From Acinetobacter pittii (GTDB lineage Bacteria > Pseudomonadota > Gammaproteobacteria > Pseudomonadales > Moraxellaceae), in contig NZ_CP139286.1 of NCBI RefSeq assembly GCF_034067285.1, positions 310,001-374,000 of the forward strand: a DNA stretch of 64,000 nt. The letters are read 5' to 3'. The notes beneath the pieces were generated by a model, which saw only the letters and a list, made by a program, of their open reading frames with translations, was not told the DNA's origin and did no database searches. The position numbers and the translations under genes are program-made. Below, piece after piece: positions 1 to 10,400 of the stretch; position 1 is the first letter of the stretch, and every line of letters starts with the position of its first letter.

Positions 1-186
1 GCAGGCGGGAATGCCAATATTCCAGGGCTAGCTAAATTGTTGCAACAAAAACTTGGTTACCGAGTCACTATTGCCAACCCGTTTTTACAAATGGGTTTTT
101 CTCCTCAAGTCGACATTCAAAAAATTGAAAACGATGCCTCATCACTAATGGTGGCATGTGGCTTGGCTTTAAGGAGTTTTGATTAA
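1..186 (+). CDS. pilM: PilM, type IV pilus inner-membrane assembly protein (3' end only)
   Basis: The reading frame is open from the first base and ends in TAA at 184-186, giving about 61 C-terminal residues ending in ...ACGLALRSFD. PilM is the cytoplasmic actin-like ATPase that binds the N-terminal tail of PilN and links the pilus motor to the PilNOP complex. The end of the family (conserved small-residue stretch before a terminal ACGLALR-like motif) fits, and pilN follows at once with a TAATG stop/start overlap. Only the tail is visible, so the identification leans on position; the pilNOPQ order makes it secure. Confidence 0.9.
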   Translation, partial: AGGNANIPGLAKLLQQKLGYRVTIANPFLQMGFSPQVDIQKIENDASSLMVACGLALRSFD

Positions 187-827
187 TGGCAACAATTAAT
201 TTACTTCCTTGGCGTGATGGGCTTAGGGAGCAGCGTAAAAAACAATTTATTATTTTATGTTTTGGGGTCGTTGTTTTGGGGATAACCACTGTATTTTCCG
301 GGTGGTTTTATTTGAATCAAAAATTAGATGATCAAGAACAAGCGAATCAGCTCATCATCAGTACAAACCAAAATCTAGATCAACAACTTAAAACCTTAAA
401 CGGTTTGCAAGAACAACGTGATGCCATTATTGAGCGTATGAAACTCATTCAAGGTTTGCAAAGTCAGCGTCCAGTCGTCGTGCGTTTGGTAGATGAATTG
501 GTGCGCGTGACTCCGGCAGCTATGTATTTGACCAAATTCAGTCGAACTGGAGATAAATTTACCATTGAAGGTAAAGCAGAAAGTCCAAATACAGTTGCAG
601 AGTTATTACGTAATCTCGAAGCATCCCCATGGTATCGCAATGCTTTTATGAATTCTTTCTTGGCGACTGAAGAGAAAAAAGATAAGGCTGTGAGTTCTTT
701 GCTTCCCCGAGTGGAAGATAGCTATGGCAGTTTTGTCGTTACTGTTGATTTAGGGGAAATGGGAGTGACAGTAACAGATGATACTGCCAACGCATCTGTA
801 AGTACGGATAAGGAGGTAGCAAAATGA
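186..827 (+). CDS. pilN: PilN, type IV pilus alignment complex protein
   Basis: 213-residue bitopic inner-membrane protein. The N-terminus carries the INLLPWR motif (about residues 4-10) that binds PilM, followed by one membrane helix at about residues 20-43, a coiled-coil stretch rich in Gln and Asn (about 45-85) and a periplasmic ferredoxin-like domain. It heterodimerises with PilO and joins the motor on the cytoplasmic side to PilP/PilQ outside. The ATG overlaps the pilM stop (TAATG) and the end overlaps pilO (ATGA), so translation is coupled along the operon. Length is normal for the family. Confidence 0.96.
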   Translation: MATINLLPWRDGLREQRKKQFIILCFGVVVLGITTVFSGWFYLNQKLDDQEQANQLIISTNQNLDQQLKTLNGLQEQRDAIIERMKLIQGLQSQRPVVVRLVDELVRVTPAAMYLTKFSRTGDKFTIEGKAESPNTVAELLRNLEASPWYRNAFMNSFLATEEKKDKAVSSLLPRVEDSYGSFVVTVDLGEMGVTVTDDTANASVSTDKEVAK

Positions 828-1603
828 GTCTTGATGAACTTCATGAGCTGTCTTTAGAACAAGCTCCATCTAAGAAAAAAAAGATTACCTTAGAAAAATT
901 TCTTCAGCAATTTAACACACTCGATATGAACAGTTATGGTAGCTGGCCATTATCTGTGAAAATTACGTGCTGGATTTTTATTTTCTTTGCTGTATTGGCC
1001 TTGGGATATTTTGTTGCTATTCAGCCAAAGCTCCAAGCAATTGATAATGCTCAAGCACAAGAAAGTAATTTATTAAATGAGTTTCGAGAAAAAGATTCAA
1101 AATTACGTAACTTGCAGCAATATCAGCTTCAACTTCAAGAGATGCAAGCGAACTTTAATCAGCAGTTAGAACAATTGCCAAAGGAGACCGAAATTCCAAG
1201 TTTAGTTGAAGATATTAACTTAACAGGGGTGAATTCTGGTCTGAAGTTTAAAAATATCCGTTTAGAAGATGAAGTGAAGCAGGAAATTTTTATTGAACAG
1301 CCAATTACGATTGAGGCAACAGGCGATTATCACGCTTTTGGTGCTTTTGTCAGCAGTATTGCCGCATTACCGCGTATTGTAACCATGCACGATTTTGTCG
1401 TTGAAGCTGCTCCTGTTAAAGATAGTAAATCAGATATTCCTGTGCTTAATTATGCTATTAAAGCAAAAACTTATCGCTATATGGGAGCAAGTGAAAGCCA
1501 AAATAATAATGATTCACAAGGGATAAATGGTGAGAACCAAGCCAACACCTCCGATAGCCATAATGTAAATATTCCTTCTATCAAGAAGTCAAAGCGAAAG
1601 TAG
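824..1603 (+). CDS. pilO: PilO, type IV pilus alignment complex protein
   Basis: 259 residues: a cytoplasmic N-terminal part, one membrane helix at about 48-68, a coiled coil at about 75-125 and a periplasmic ferredoxin-like domain (about 125-215), the PilO family layout. It dimerises with PilN and binds the lipoprotein PilP. The C-terminal tail (about 220-259) is low-complexity, rich in Asn, Ser and Gln and ending in Lys-rich residues; such a tail is not needed for the fold and is probably disordered. The start codon overlaps the pilN stop (ATGA). Confidence 0.95.
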   Translation: MSLDELHELSLEQAPSKKKKITLEKFLQQFNTLDMNSYGSWPLSVKITCWIFIFFAVLALGYFVAIQPKLQAIDNAQAQESNLLNEFREKDSKLRNLQQYQLQLQEMQANFNQQLEQLPKETEIPSLVEDINLTGVNSGLKFKNIRLEDEVKQEIFIEQPITIEATGDYHAFGAFVSSIAALPRIVTMHDFVVEAAPVKDSKSDIPVLNYAIKAKTYRYMGASESQNNNDSQGINGENQANTSDSHNVNIPSIKKSKRK

Positions 1604-1614
1604 GAGGATAATTA

Positions 1615-2142
1615 ATGAAACTAAAGAAAATTTTACTTTCTCTGGGGATAGGCTTGGTTTTAGTTGGATGCGACTCAAGAATCGACGCCGTAAATCAGCA
1701 AATGGCCGATATACGTAATCAGCCACCACAAGCTATAGAACCTGCACCTGTTTTTACACCTGTGCCTCAGTTTAATTATGCAGCCCATCAGTTAAAGAGT
1801 CCTTTTTTACCAAGCTCACTTGCGGCTGAACTCAAAATTATGGCTGGAAAACAGGTATATCCGAATTTCTCCCGCGCACCTCAGCCACTCGAAAGCTATG
1901 CATTAGAATCCTTAAATATGAAAGGAAGTATGCGTAACAACCGCGGGCAAGTCATGGCGCTTATTCAAACACCTGACCACCAAATTGAGCGTGTACAGGT
2001 GGGGAACTATATCGGAATGAATCAAGGCCGGATTACCCATATTGGTCCAACTCAGATTGATCTGGTGGAAATTGTTCCTGACGGACGAGAAGGCTATGTG
2101 GAGAGACCAAGAACCTTAGTGTTAATTGGACCTGCACCCTAA
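1615..2142 (+). CDS. pilP: PilP, type IV pilus lipoprotein
   Basis: 175-residue lipoprotein with a signal peptide and lipobox LVGC (Cys at about residue 19). The middle is Pro-rich and probably unstructured (about 35-70), followed by the PilP beta-sandwich (about 85-170) with the typical GNYIGMNQGRI segment. PilP connects the PilN/PilO dimer to the periplasmic N0 domain of the secretin PilQ. It begins 11 bases after pilO behind a strong AGGAGG-like ribosome site and precedes pilQ. Confidence 0.95.
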   Translation: MKLKKILLSLGIGLVLVGCDSRIDAVNQQMADIRNQPPQAIEPAPVFTPVPQFNYAAHQLKSPFLPSSLAAELKIMAGKQVYPNFSRAPQPLESYALESLNMKGSMRNNRGQVMALIQTPDHQIERVQVGNYIGMNQGRITHIGPTQIDLVEIVPDGREGYVERPRTLVLIGPAP

Positions 2143-2204
2143 AATTTAGGGAATAACAAAGAAAAAGTATTTTTAAAGATTATTTAATTGGGGATGGTTA
2201 GACA

Positions 2205-4370
2205 ATGAATCACGTATTCAGTCAGTTTTTTATGGGGGCTGTAGCGGTTGCAATTATGCAGGTTGCATCTGCACAGGTCAGCATGACCAACATAGCACCG
2301 ACGCAAATAGCGGGTCAGGGTACGGAAATTCGAGTGATGTTTAATGGTTTGCCGCCGCAACCACAAGCATATCAACTTGAAAATCCTTCACGCTTAATTT
2401 TAGATTTTAATAAAGCACAGCAGAATCTTACACAGACAAAAGTAGCGATTGGAACTAATGAGGCGAGCTCGGTCGATGTAAGCTCTGATGATCAGCGTTC
2501 ACGTTTAACAGTAAATTTAAATGAGGCAGGTGCTTTTACTACTCGTATTGAAGGCAATACTTTTATTTTAAAAATTAATTCAGCTCAAGCTGTAGCGAAG
2601 CCCGTACCAACAAGTGTTGTGCAACCCCAAGGTGTTTCAAATATTGGTTTCCAGCGCGGTAGTCAAGGTGAAGGCCTTATTGTTATTGACTTGCTGGGAA
2701 GTAATACCCCTGTTGATGTTCAACAACAAGGGAGTAAGGTCGTGGTGAGAACGTTAGGCTCTAAAATTCCTACACACTTAGCTAAACGCTTAAATGTAAA
2801 TGATTTTGCTACGCCTGTTTCGACAATTGAATCTTATAATGAAAAAGGCAATGGCGTTATTACGATTCAATCTACTGGTAGCTATGAATATATGGCTTAT
2901 CAGGCAGAAAATAAATTGACCATTAGCTTAAAGCGTCCGCAGGACAAAAATGTAACCTCTTTATATAAGACACCTAATTATTCTGGTAATAAGCTTTCTC
3001 TCGATTTTCAAGATATTGAAGTTCGTCGCGTTTTACAGTTACTGGCTGATTTTACTGGCATTAATATGGTTGCAGCTGACAGCGTTCAAGGTAATATTAC
3101 TTTGCGTTTAAAAGATGTTCCGTGGGACCAAGCACTTGATATTATTTTAAAAACTAAAAATTTAGATAAACGCAGAAATGGAAATGTAATTTGGATTGCT
3201 CCAGTTACAGAATTGATTAAGGCTGAAGAAGAAGAGGCAAAAGCTGTTGCACAGAGTGTGAAATTAGCGCCGTTACAAACTGAGTATATTCAACTGAAAT
3301 ATGCACGAGCTCAAGATATTATGAGCTTAGTTACCAAAGGCTCAAACAATAGTAATGGTTTGCAGAGTACTTCTGGCGGGGGTACTTCAACCTCAACCAA
3401 TTTAAATACTGGTGTTGATAGTTTAGGTAATAATGTAGGAAGTTTATTGAGTCCACGTGGAACAATTACCCAAGATGACCGTACCAATACCTTAATTATT
3501 AATGATACGGCTCAGTCGATTGATCAAATTCGTAAAATGATTGATCTTTTGGATGTACAAGTTAAACAGGTTATGGTTGAGGCACGTATTGTAAGAGCCT
3601 CTACTTCTTTTACTAAAGAACTCGGTGTTAAATGGGGCATATTATCGCAAGGGATTACCAATAATAATAATTTGTTAGTAGGTGGCAGTGAAACAACCTT
3701 GTGGAATTTACGAGAACCTAAAAAAGATGAAACCACAGGTGGTTATAAATATACGATTGAACGCCCAGACAATTTAAATGTCGATTTAGGGGTAACTAAT
3801 CCAGCTGGAAGTATTGCCTTTGGTTTGATTAGTATGTCGGATTTTATGCTTGATCTCGAACTTTCTGCACTACAAGCTGATGGCTATGGTGAGGTGATTT
3901 CCACCCCTAAAGTGATGACCGCAGATAAACAACCTGCAAAAGTTGCCACAGGTCAACAGGTTCCATATCAAACTACGACGAATTCTGCTGCTGGAGCTAC
4001 AGCAAGTACATCATTTAAAGATGCGCTTTTAAGTTTGGATGTTACTCCAAGCATTACGCCTGATGGCAAAATTCAAATGAAATTGGATATTTCAAAGGAT
4101 TCTGTGGCTGGCGCGGCTCCCAATGGCGAGTTAATTTTAAATAAGAATCAGATTAATACTAATGTGCTCGTCAATAATGGTGAGACTGTTATTTTAGGAG
4201 GAGTATTTGAGCAGACGACTTCTAACTCACAAACCAAGGTTCCTTTCTTTGGAGACATTCCCGTCGTTGGACGTTTATTTAGAAAAGATGTGAAATCTGA
4301 TGATAAGCAAGAGTTACTGATTTTCGTTACGCCACGAATTGTTAATGACACTTTGGTGAGAAATCATTAA
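2205..4370 (+). CDS. pilQ: PilQ, type IV pilus secretin
   Basis: 721-residue outer-membrane secretin through which the pilus fibre and, in competent Acinetobacter, incoming DNA pass. A Sec signal peptide (about 1-23) is followed by AMIN repeats that bind peptidoglycan (about 30-245), an STN/N0 domain (about 262-335, LDFQDIEVRRVLQLLA), an N1 domain with a Ser/Thr/Asn/Gly-rich insert (about 375-415) and the secretin barrel (about 535-715) with the signature VPFFGDIPVVGRLF. It is the last pil gene of the run; aroK begins 11 bases later, so co-transcription is likely. Confidence 0.97.
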   Translation: MNHVFSQFFMGAVAVAIMQVASAQVSMTNIAPTQIAGQGTEIRVMFNGLPPQPQAYQLENPSRLILDFNKAQQNLTQTKVAIGTNEASSVDVSSDDQRSRLTVNLNEAGAFTTRIEGNTFILKINSAQAVAKPVPTSVVQPQGVSNIGFQRGSQGEGLIVIDLLGSNTPVDVQQQGSKVVVRTLGSKIPTHLAKRLNVNDFATPVSTIESYNEKGNGVITIQSTGSYEYMAYQAENKLTISLKRPQDKNVTSLYKTPNYSGNKLSLDFQDIEVRRVLQLLADFTGINMVAADSVQGNITLRLKDVPWDQALDIILKTKNLDKRRNGNVIWIAPVTELIKAEEEEAKAVAQSVKLAPLQTEYIQLKYARAQDIMSLVTKGSNNSNGLQSTSGGGTSTSTNLNTGVDSLGNNVGSLLSPRGTITQDDRTNTLIINDTAQSIDQIRKMIDLLDVQVKQVMVEARIVRASTSFTKELGVKWGILSQGITNNNNLLVGGSETTLWNLREPKKDETTGGYKYTIERPDNLNVDLGVTNPAGSIAFGLISMSDFMLDLELSALQADGYGEVISTPKVMTADKQPAKVATGQQVPYQTTTNSAAGATASTSFKDALLSLDVTPSITPDGKIQMKLDISKDSVAGAAPNGELILNKNQINTNVLVNNGETVILGGVFEQTTSNSQTKVPFFGDIPVVGRLFRKDVKSDDKQELLIFVTPRIVNDTLVRNH

Positions 4371-4381
4371 TATATTTTTTA

Positions 4382-4951
4382 ATGAAAGCAATTGAAATAG
4401 GTGGCGCCTTGCCAAGCAAAGCGTTTGAAACCCTGCCAAATATTTATTTGGTAGGGCCCATGGGGGCAGGAAAAACAACCGTTGGACGTCATTTAGCCGA
4501 ACTATTAGGGCGTGAATTTTTAGATAGTGATCATGAAATTGAACGCAAAACAGGCGCCACTATTCCCTGGATTTTTGAGAAAGAAGGGGAAATTGGATTT
4601 CGTACCCGTGAAACCGTAGTCATAAATGAGTTGACTTCCCGTAAGGCCTTGGTGTTAGCGACAGGAGGAGGGGCGATCACTCAAGCACCCAATCGCGAAT
4701 TTCTAAAGCAACGTGGTATAGTTGTTTATCTGTACACCCCTGTAGAACTACAATTACAACGAACTTATCGCGATAAAAACAGACCGTTATTACAAGTTGA
4801 AAATCCTGAACAAAAATTACGAGATTTGTTAAAAATACGTGACCCTTTATATCGTGAAGTTGCTCATTACACGATTGAAACCAATCAGGGCGCTGCTCGT
4901 GATCTTGCTCAAAAGATTCTGCAACTTATTTTGTCCAACCCGCTAAAATAG
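4382..4951 (+). CDS. aroK: Shikimate kinase
   Basis: 189 residues. Phosphorylates shikimate with ATP in the pathway to chorismate. The Walker A motif [11 protein letters not shown] lies at about residues 26-36, the shikimate-binding DSDHEIE at about 55-61, the GFR arginine at about 79-81, the GGGA loop at about 100 and the lid Arg in YRDKNRPLL at about 138. An N-terminal extension of about 17 residues over E. coli AroK precedes the core; the annotated ATG follows pilQ at once and later starts inside are less likely. The pilQ-aroK-aroB order is ancient in gammaproteobacteria. Confidence 0.95.
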   Translation: MKAIEIGGALPSKAFETLPNIYLVGPMGAGKTTVGRHLAELLGREFLDSDHEIERKTGATIPWIFEKEGEIGFRTRETVVINELTSRKALVLATGGGAITQAPNREFLKQRGIVVYLYTPVELQLQRTYRDKNRPLLQVENPEQKLRDLLKIRDPLYREVAHYTIETNQGAARDLAQKILQLILSNPLK

Positions 4952-4979
4952 CCAAACTTACTTGTGGTTTTATAAACTC

Positions 4980-6062
4980 ATGCAAACTTTACATGTTGAA
5001 TTAGGCGAACGCCGTTATCCTATTTTTATTGGCAGTCAACTTGATCCTAAGCAGTTGCTTGAGCCTTATCTTCATGGTCAACAGGTTATGATCGTGAGTA
5101 ACGAAACGGTTGCTCCTTTATATTTATCTCACTATCAAGAAGCTTTAAAAAGTTTGGGTAAAACTGTAGCGACTTGTATTTTGCCTGATGGTGAAAAATA
5201 TAAAGATATTCAGCATTTAAATTTGATTTTTGATGCATTACTTGAAGCTGGCTTTAATCGTGATTGTACGGTTTTAGCTTTAGGCGGTGGTGTTATTGGT
5301 GATATGGCTGGCTTTGCATCGGCATGTTTCCAGCGCGGTGTTTATTTTGTTCAGGTTCCAACTACGCTCCTTTCACAAGTAGATTCAAGTGTAGGCGGTA
5401 AAACTGGTATTAACCACCCACTCGGTAAAAATATGCTAGGTGCATTTCAGCAACCTCAAGTCGTTTTAGCTGATATGGCACAACTCAATACTTTACCTGA
5501 TCGAGAGTTATCGGCTGGATTATCGGAAGTCATTAAATATGCTTTATTAGGCGACGCTGATTTTCTCGTTTGGTTAGAGCAGAATATGGATGGGTTGATT
5601 GGACGGGATGCTGAGCTTTTAGCGGAAGCTGTTTATCGTTCATGTGCTCATAAAGCGCGTATTGTGGCTAATGATGAAAAAGAGCAAGGCGAACGAGCTT
5701 TACTCAACTTGGGGCATACTTTCGGCCATGCAATTGAATCTTACTTGGGTTATGGCACTTGGTTACATGGTGAAGCAGTAGCAACAGGTATGGTAATGGC
5801 CGCTGATTTATCACAACGCTTAGGTTGGATTTCAAGCGATGATGTAGAGCGTACAAAAAAAATTATTCAACGCGCTAATTTGCCGATATCATGTCCAAAA
5901 ATTCCATTGGATGAATTCCTTGGATATATGGCTCATGATAAAAAAGTCCTCAATGGTCAATTACGCTTAGTGTTGTTAAAGCAACTTGGTCAAGCAGTAA
6001 TTACCAAAGACTTTGATGTCGAACTCATGAAACAAGCTATTTTGGCGAATCAACACGGATAA
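4980..6062 (+). CDS. aroB: 3-dehydroquinate synthase
   Basis: 360 residues, close to E. coli AroB (362). Converts DAHP to 3-dehydroquinate using NAD and a divalent metal. Visible motifs are the NAD-binding [13 protein letters not shown] (about residue 101), [11 protein letters not shown] (about 138) and the metal ligands in [11 protein letters not shown] and [10 protein letters not shown]. The ATG at 4980 is chosen over an in-frame TTG at 4962 because the protein from 4980 starts [15 protein letters not shown], as is usual for the family. Confidence 0.96.
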   Translation: MQTLHVELGERRYPIFIGSQLDPKQLLEPYLHGQQVMIVSNETVAPLYLSHYQEALKSLGKTVATCILPDGEKYKDIQHLNLIFDALLEAGFNRDCTVLALGGGVIGDMAGFASACFQRGVYFVQVPTTLLSQVDSSVGGKTGINHPLGKNMLGAFQQPQVVLADMAQLNTLPDRELSAGLSEVIKYALLGDADFLVWLEQNMDGLIGRDAELLAEAVYRSCAHKARIVANDEKEQGERALLNLGHTFGHAIESYLGYGTWLHGEAVATGMVMAADLSQRLGWISSDDVERTKKIIQRANLPISCPKIPLDEFLGYMAHDKKVLNGQLRLVLLKQLGQAVITKDFDVELMKQAILANQHG

Positions 6063-6078
6063 TAAATTAAGGTAACAC

Positions 6079-6963
6079 ATGACTGTATCACGTACACTTT
6101 GGCAGAATGTTCAACAATATATCTGGTTGGTGGGTGGTATCGTCTGCTTGTTTCTGGCCTTTATTTTCTGGGTCATGACCGATAGTAAGAAGCTAGTTGA
6201 AGTTGAAAAAGCAGCTGATGCAGATGCACCAGTGCAAATTCAGCCTGAAAAAGTAGCAACAACTGCTAATTTAGGGGCTTTAGCTGATGAAGTTAGGCCT
6301 CTTGATTTAACGACTCGTACGGTTGCTTCTGGTCAACATGAGGCAGAGTTCCGCGGTACAAAATTTATTAATGAAAATAAGAAACAATGGACGCTTGAGC
6401 TTTTCCGTGCGTCTGATGAAGATATTATTAAAAACTTTTTAAAAAATCGTCCAGAGCGCAATAAATTTATCTACTTCCGTTTAAGTGGAGATAAGCAATC
6501 TGAACAATATGTATTGACGTATGGCGTATTTAAACGTTCTGAAGATGCTATTCAACAATTAACTCAACTGAATCTTGATTTGCCTGAGTCAGTTAAACCT
6601 CATCCCCAACAATTCTCGACCTATGCACCCTTAGTTAATGATTTGGGAGCGGATGAAATGAAAGGTGGAATGAGCCAAACTTATGAAGTGCGATTACGTC
6701 CAGCTGCCTTGCCTAAAATTGATGAGTCATTACTCATAGGGTCTGGCGTAGGCGGAACCGTGAATACACAACCTAAAGTAGCTTCTCCAACAACAAACTC
6801 TACAACTCGAACAACAATTATTCGTCGAGATGCTGAGGGAAATGTAGTGGATGTACATCAGTCTAATTCTGGTGCAGGTGATGCGGCTAAAAAGGCTCAA
6901 CAAAATCGCACAACTGAAGTTTCTACAAAAAATGCAACAAATGAGGGCACACGAGGCAATTAA
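6079..6963 (+). CDS. SPOR-like inner-membrane protein at the damX position
   Basis: 294 residues: a short cytoplasmic start, one membrane helix at about 16-34, an acidic linker, then a globular region at about 100-190 (WTLELF...YVLTYGVFKRSEDAIQQL) resembling a SPOR domain, which binds denuded glycan strands at division septa. The last 80 residues are low-complexity (Thr, Asn, Ser). In enterobacteria aroK-aroB is followed by damX, a SPOR-domain division protein; this gene has the same place and architecture, so a division role is inferred, though the sequence is too diverged to name it damX. Starts 16 bases after aroB with an AAGGTAA ribosome site. Confidence 0.7.
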   Translation: MTVSRTLWQNVQQYIWLVGGIVCLFLAFIFWVMTDSKKLVEVEKAADADAPVQIQPEKVATTANLGALADEVRPLDLTTRTVASGQHEAEFRGTKFINENKKQWTLELFRASDEDIIKNFLKNRPERNKFIYFRLSGDKQSEQYVLTYGVFKRSEDAIQQLTQLNLDLPESVKPHPQQFSTYAPLVNDLGADEMKGGMSQTYEVRLRPAALPKIDESLLIGSGVGGTVNTQPKVASPTTNSTTRTTIIRRDAEGNVVDVHQSNSGAGDAAKKAQQNRTTEVSTKNATNEGTRGN

Positions 6964-6977
6964 TCATAAGGTTGAAT

Positions 6978-7035
6978 TGCTCTATTGTGGTGCAAAAATA
7001 AAAAACATATATATATTTTGATCGACAGTGGTGCA
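6978..7035 (+). promoter_or_regulatory. Two NtrC-like enhancer sites upstream of gltB
   Basis: At 6978-6994 the bases read TGCTCT-N5-GGTGCA, a near-perfect dyad of the NtrC consensus TGCACY-N5-RGTGCA. A second half site TGGTGCA lies at 7029-7035, 41 bases further on (about four helical turns). They sit about 90-140 bases upstream of a sigma-54 promoter, the normal enhancer distance. Binding by NtrC is inferred. Confidence 0.55.
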
Positions 7036-7120
7036 TATTTGGTCATTTATTAAAATGATAACCTGAATAAAACCTATCTATTTTTAACAAATATAAACAC
7101 TTAACCTCTAAAAATTATAT

Positions 7121-7136
7121 TGGCATAGTTTTTGCT
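7121..7136 (+). promoter_or_regulatory. Sigma-54 (-24/-12) promoter upstream of gltB
   Basis: The 16-mer TGGCATAGTTTTTGCT has the GG-N10-GC spacing (GG at 7122-7123, GC at 7134-7135) and matches TGGCAY-N5-TTGCW. Transcription would start near 7146, leaving a leader of about 270 bases before the gltB ATG. Confidence 0.65.
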
Positions 7137-7294
7137 TTATTCTTGTGCTTATTAATGTGCTGCAAACTATTTTGGCGCTCTAAAGAGTGAATTCTATGCA
7201 GAGTCGTGGGGTCGAACTGCTTTAAAAGAGTGCGAAATAAGTCAAAACATTTTTCTAGCAAAAACCAGTGTACGTAAAAATGGAACAGCGTATA

Positions 7295-7322
7295 TTGGCT
7301 TATCAGCCCAAAATTTTTTTTT
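7295..7322 (+). terminator. Possible intrinsic terminator inside the gltB leader
   Basis: A short stem (TGGCT 7296-7300 with AGCC 7305-7308, tetraloop TATC, flanked by TT and CAA) is followed by nine T residues at 7314-7322. It lies about 175 bases after the predicted sigma-54 start and about 100 before gltB, so it could end a small RNA or attenuate gltBD. The stem is short, so confidence is modest. The remainder of the 6964-7418 gap shows one further small stem at about 7175-7189 and no credible open reading frame. Confidence 0.4.
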
Positions 7323-7418
7323 GCGAAACATTGAGCTAACTATCGTCCATAGGCAATATCGCAGAAATAAGTTGTTTGTTTGACGCTCGAAAGAGCCTTA
7401 TTGAAAGAAGGGTACGCT

Positions 7419-10400
7419 ATGCACATGCCATCGCCTAATACTGTAGCTCCCGCTCAAGGTTTATATCAGCCTGATGAGTTTAAGGATAACTGTGGTTTTG
7501 GACTGATCGCCCATATGAAGGGTGAATCAAGTCATCATCTTGTGGAAACCGCGATTCACAGTTTAAGTTGCATGACGCACCGTGGTGGTATTGCCGCAGA
7601 TGGCAAGACGGGAGATGGTTGCGGCTTACTATTGGCGATGCCAAAGCAATTTTTCCGTGATGAAGCAAAAAAACTGAGTGATATTACACTGAGTGAAATT
7701 TTTGCTGTGGGTACTGTATTTTTAAATACTGATCCAGCATTAGCGCAACATTCTAAAAATATTTTAACGAAAGAAATCGAGTCAGATGGCTTACGTGTAC
7801 TGGCTTGGCGTGTTGTCCCTACAAATAACGATGCACTAGGTGAAATTGCTCTTCAATCGCTCCCTGCTTTTGAACAGGTTATTGTGAACTGCCCAATGGG
7901 TGTGACTGAAGTTGAATTTAACCGTAAATTATTCTTGGCACGTCGTCGTGCAGAACAACAATTACAAAATGATCCGTCATTCTATGTGACTACGCTTTGT
8001 TCGACAGTAATCAGCTATAAAGGCTTGATGATGCCGGCTGCAATTGCTGAGTTCTATACAGACTTAGCAGATGAGCGTTTAAAATCACATATCGTGGTAT
8101 TCCACCAACGCTTCTCTACCAATACATTACCGCGTTGGCCTTTGGCTCAGCCATTCCGTTATCTTGCTCATAATGGTGAAATCAACACAATTACAGCAAA
8201 CCGTAACTGGGCGTTGGCGCGTACTCCTAAATTTGAAAACCCATTATTACCAGGCCTCACAGAGCTTGACCCAATCGTTAACCGTACGGGATCAGACTCA
8301 TCAAGCTTAGATAATATGCTTGAGATCTTGGTGGGTGGTGGTATGGATTTATTCCGTGCCTTACGTATGCTCGTGCCACCAGCTTGGCAAAACGTAGAAA
8401 CTCTAGATGCAGATTTACGTGCTTTCTATGAGTTCAACTCTAAGCATATGGAAGCTTGGGATGGTCCAGCTGGTCTTGTTATTCAAGATGGTCGTCATGC
8501 GATTTGTATGCTTGACCGTAATGGCTTACGTCCTGCACGTTGGGTGATTACCAAAAATGATTACATTACCTTAGCATCTGAGATTGGTGTTTGGGGATAT
8601 GAGCCTGAAGATGTTATTTCTAAAGGTCGCGTAGGCCCTGGCCAAATTTTAGTAGTTGATACCCTAACAGGTAAAGTACTTGATACTAAAGATGTTAGTA
8701 CGCATTTGAAAAACATGCGCCCGTACCGTGAGTGGTTGCGTGACCATGCAATTCGTTTAAAAGCAAATCCAGAACTTGAAGAACAATTAGTTGATAAAGG
8801 TTTAACTGGCGATGCTTTAAAAGCGGCTCAAAAAATGTTTATGGTGACATTTGAAGAGCGCGATCAATTGTTGCGTCCAATTGCTGAAAGTGGACAAGAA
8901 GCTGTAGGTTCTATGGGTGATGATACGCCAATGGCTGTATTGTCTCGTCAAGTACGCCACGTAACTGATTATTTCCGTCAACAGTTTGCTCAAGTAACAA
9001 ACCCGCCAATTGACCCACTACGTGAGTCAATTGTAATGTCGCTTGAAACCTGTTTAGGTCGTGAGCAGAATGTATTTGAGCAAGGTCCTGAGCATGCTGA
9101 TCGTATCATCATCTCTAGCCCTGTATTGTCAAATTCAAAAATGCAGCAAATCCGTAGCATTGAGCGTCCGGGTTACGAAGCAGTTGATATCAACTTAAAC
9201 TATGCTGAAGAAGAAGGTTTGCAAGCTGCGATTACGCGTATCTGTGAAGAAGCGGCGCAAGCAGTTCGTGACGGCAAAACTTTAATTGTTTTAACAGATA
9301 AAAATATCCGCCAAGGTTTATTACCTGCAAACGCAGCACTTGCAACAGGTGCGGTACATCATTACCTCATCAAAACTGGTTTGCGTACTGATGCGAACAT
9401 CATGGTTGAAACTGGTTTTGCACGTGATCCGCACCAATTTGCGGTATTACTTGGTTTTGGTGCAACCGCAGTTTACCCATACCTTGCATATGACGTGATC
9501 AATGATTTGATTGCTAAAGGTGAACTTTTAGGTGATCCAATTCATGCGCAAGCAAACTTCCGTAAAGGTATTGAGAAAGGTCTATTAAAAGTTCTTTCAA
9601 AAATGGGTATCTCTACCGTTGCGTCTTACCGCGGTGGTCAGCTTTTTGAAGCAGTAGGTTTGTCATCTGAAGTTGTTGATCAATGTTTCTTAGGCGTTCC
9701 AAGCCGTATTCAGGGCGCTACATTTGCTGACCTTGAAAAAGATCAGAAAAAATTAGCAGCGACAGCTTGGTCAAATCGTAAGCCAATTGATCAGGGTGGT
9801 TTACTTAAATTCGTATTTGATAAAGAGTACCATGCGTTCAACCCAGATGTGATTAATGCATTACACAAAGCTGTTCGCTCTGGTAAATACGAAGACTTTA
9901 AAGAATATGCTGAGCTGGTGAATAACCGTCCAGTAGCGACAATCCGTGACTTATTTAAGTTAAAAACAACGAATTCAATTCCTGTTGAGCAAGTTGAATC
10001 AGTTGAAGATATCTTGCCTCGCTTTGACTCGGCAGGTATGTCTTTAGGTGCTCTTTCTCCAGAAGCACATGAAGCAATTGCAATCGCGATGAACACGATT
10101 GGTGGCCGTTCAAACTCTGGTGAAGGCGGTGAAGATCCTGTTCGCTACGGAACAATTCGTAACTCGAAAATCAAACAGATCGCATCTGGTCGTTTTGGTG
10201 TAACGCCTGCATATCTAACTTCTGCTGAAGTATTGCAAATTAAAGTTGCTCAAGGTGCAAAACCAGGTGAGGGTGGTCAGTTACCGGGTGGTAAAGTAAA
10301 TGGCTTAATTGCACGTTTACGTTACTCGGTACCGGGTGTAACGCTAATTTCACCTCCGCCACACCATGACATTTACTCAATTGAAGATTTGTCTCAGTTA

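Noticed and set aside
4962..4979. TTG start for aroB
   Set aside because: The ATG at 4980 gives the standard AroB N-terminus and length.
9791..10155. Antisense open frames on the minus strand within gltB
   Set aside because: Low-complexity translations without motifs, lying inside a long, well-conserved coding gene; shadows of codon bias.
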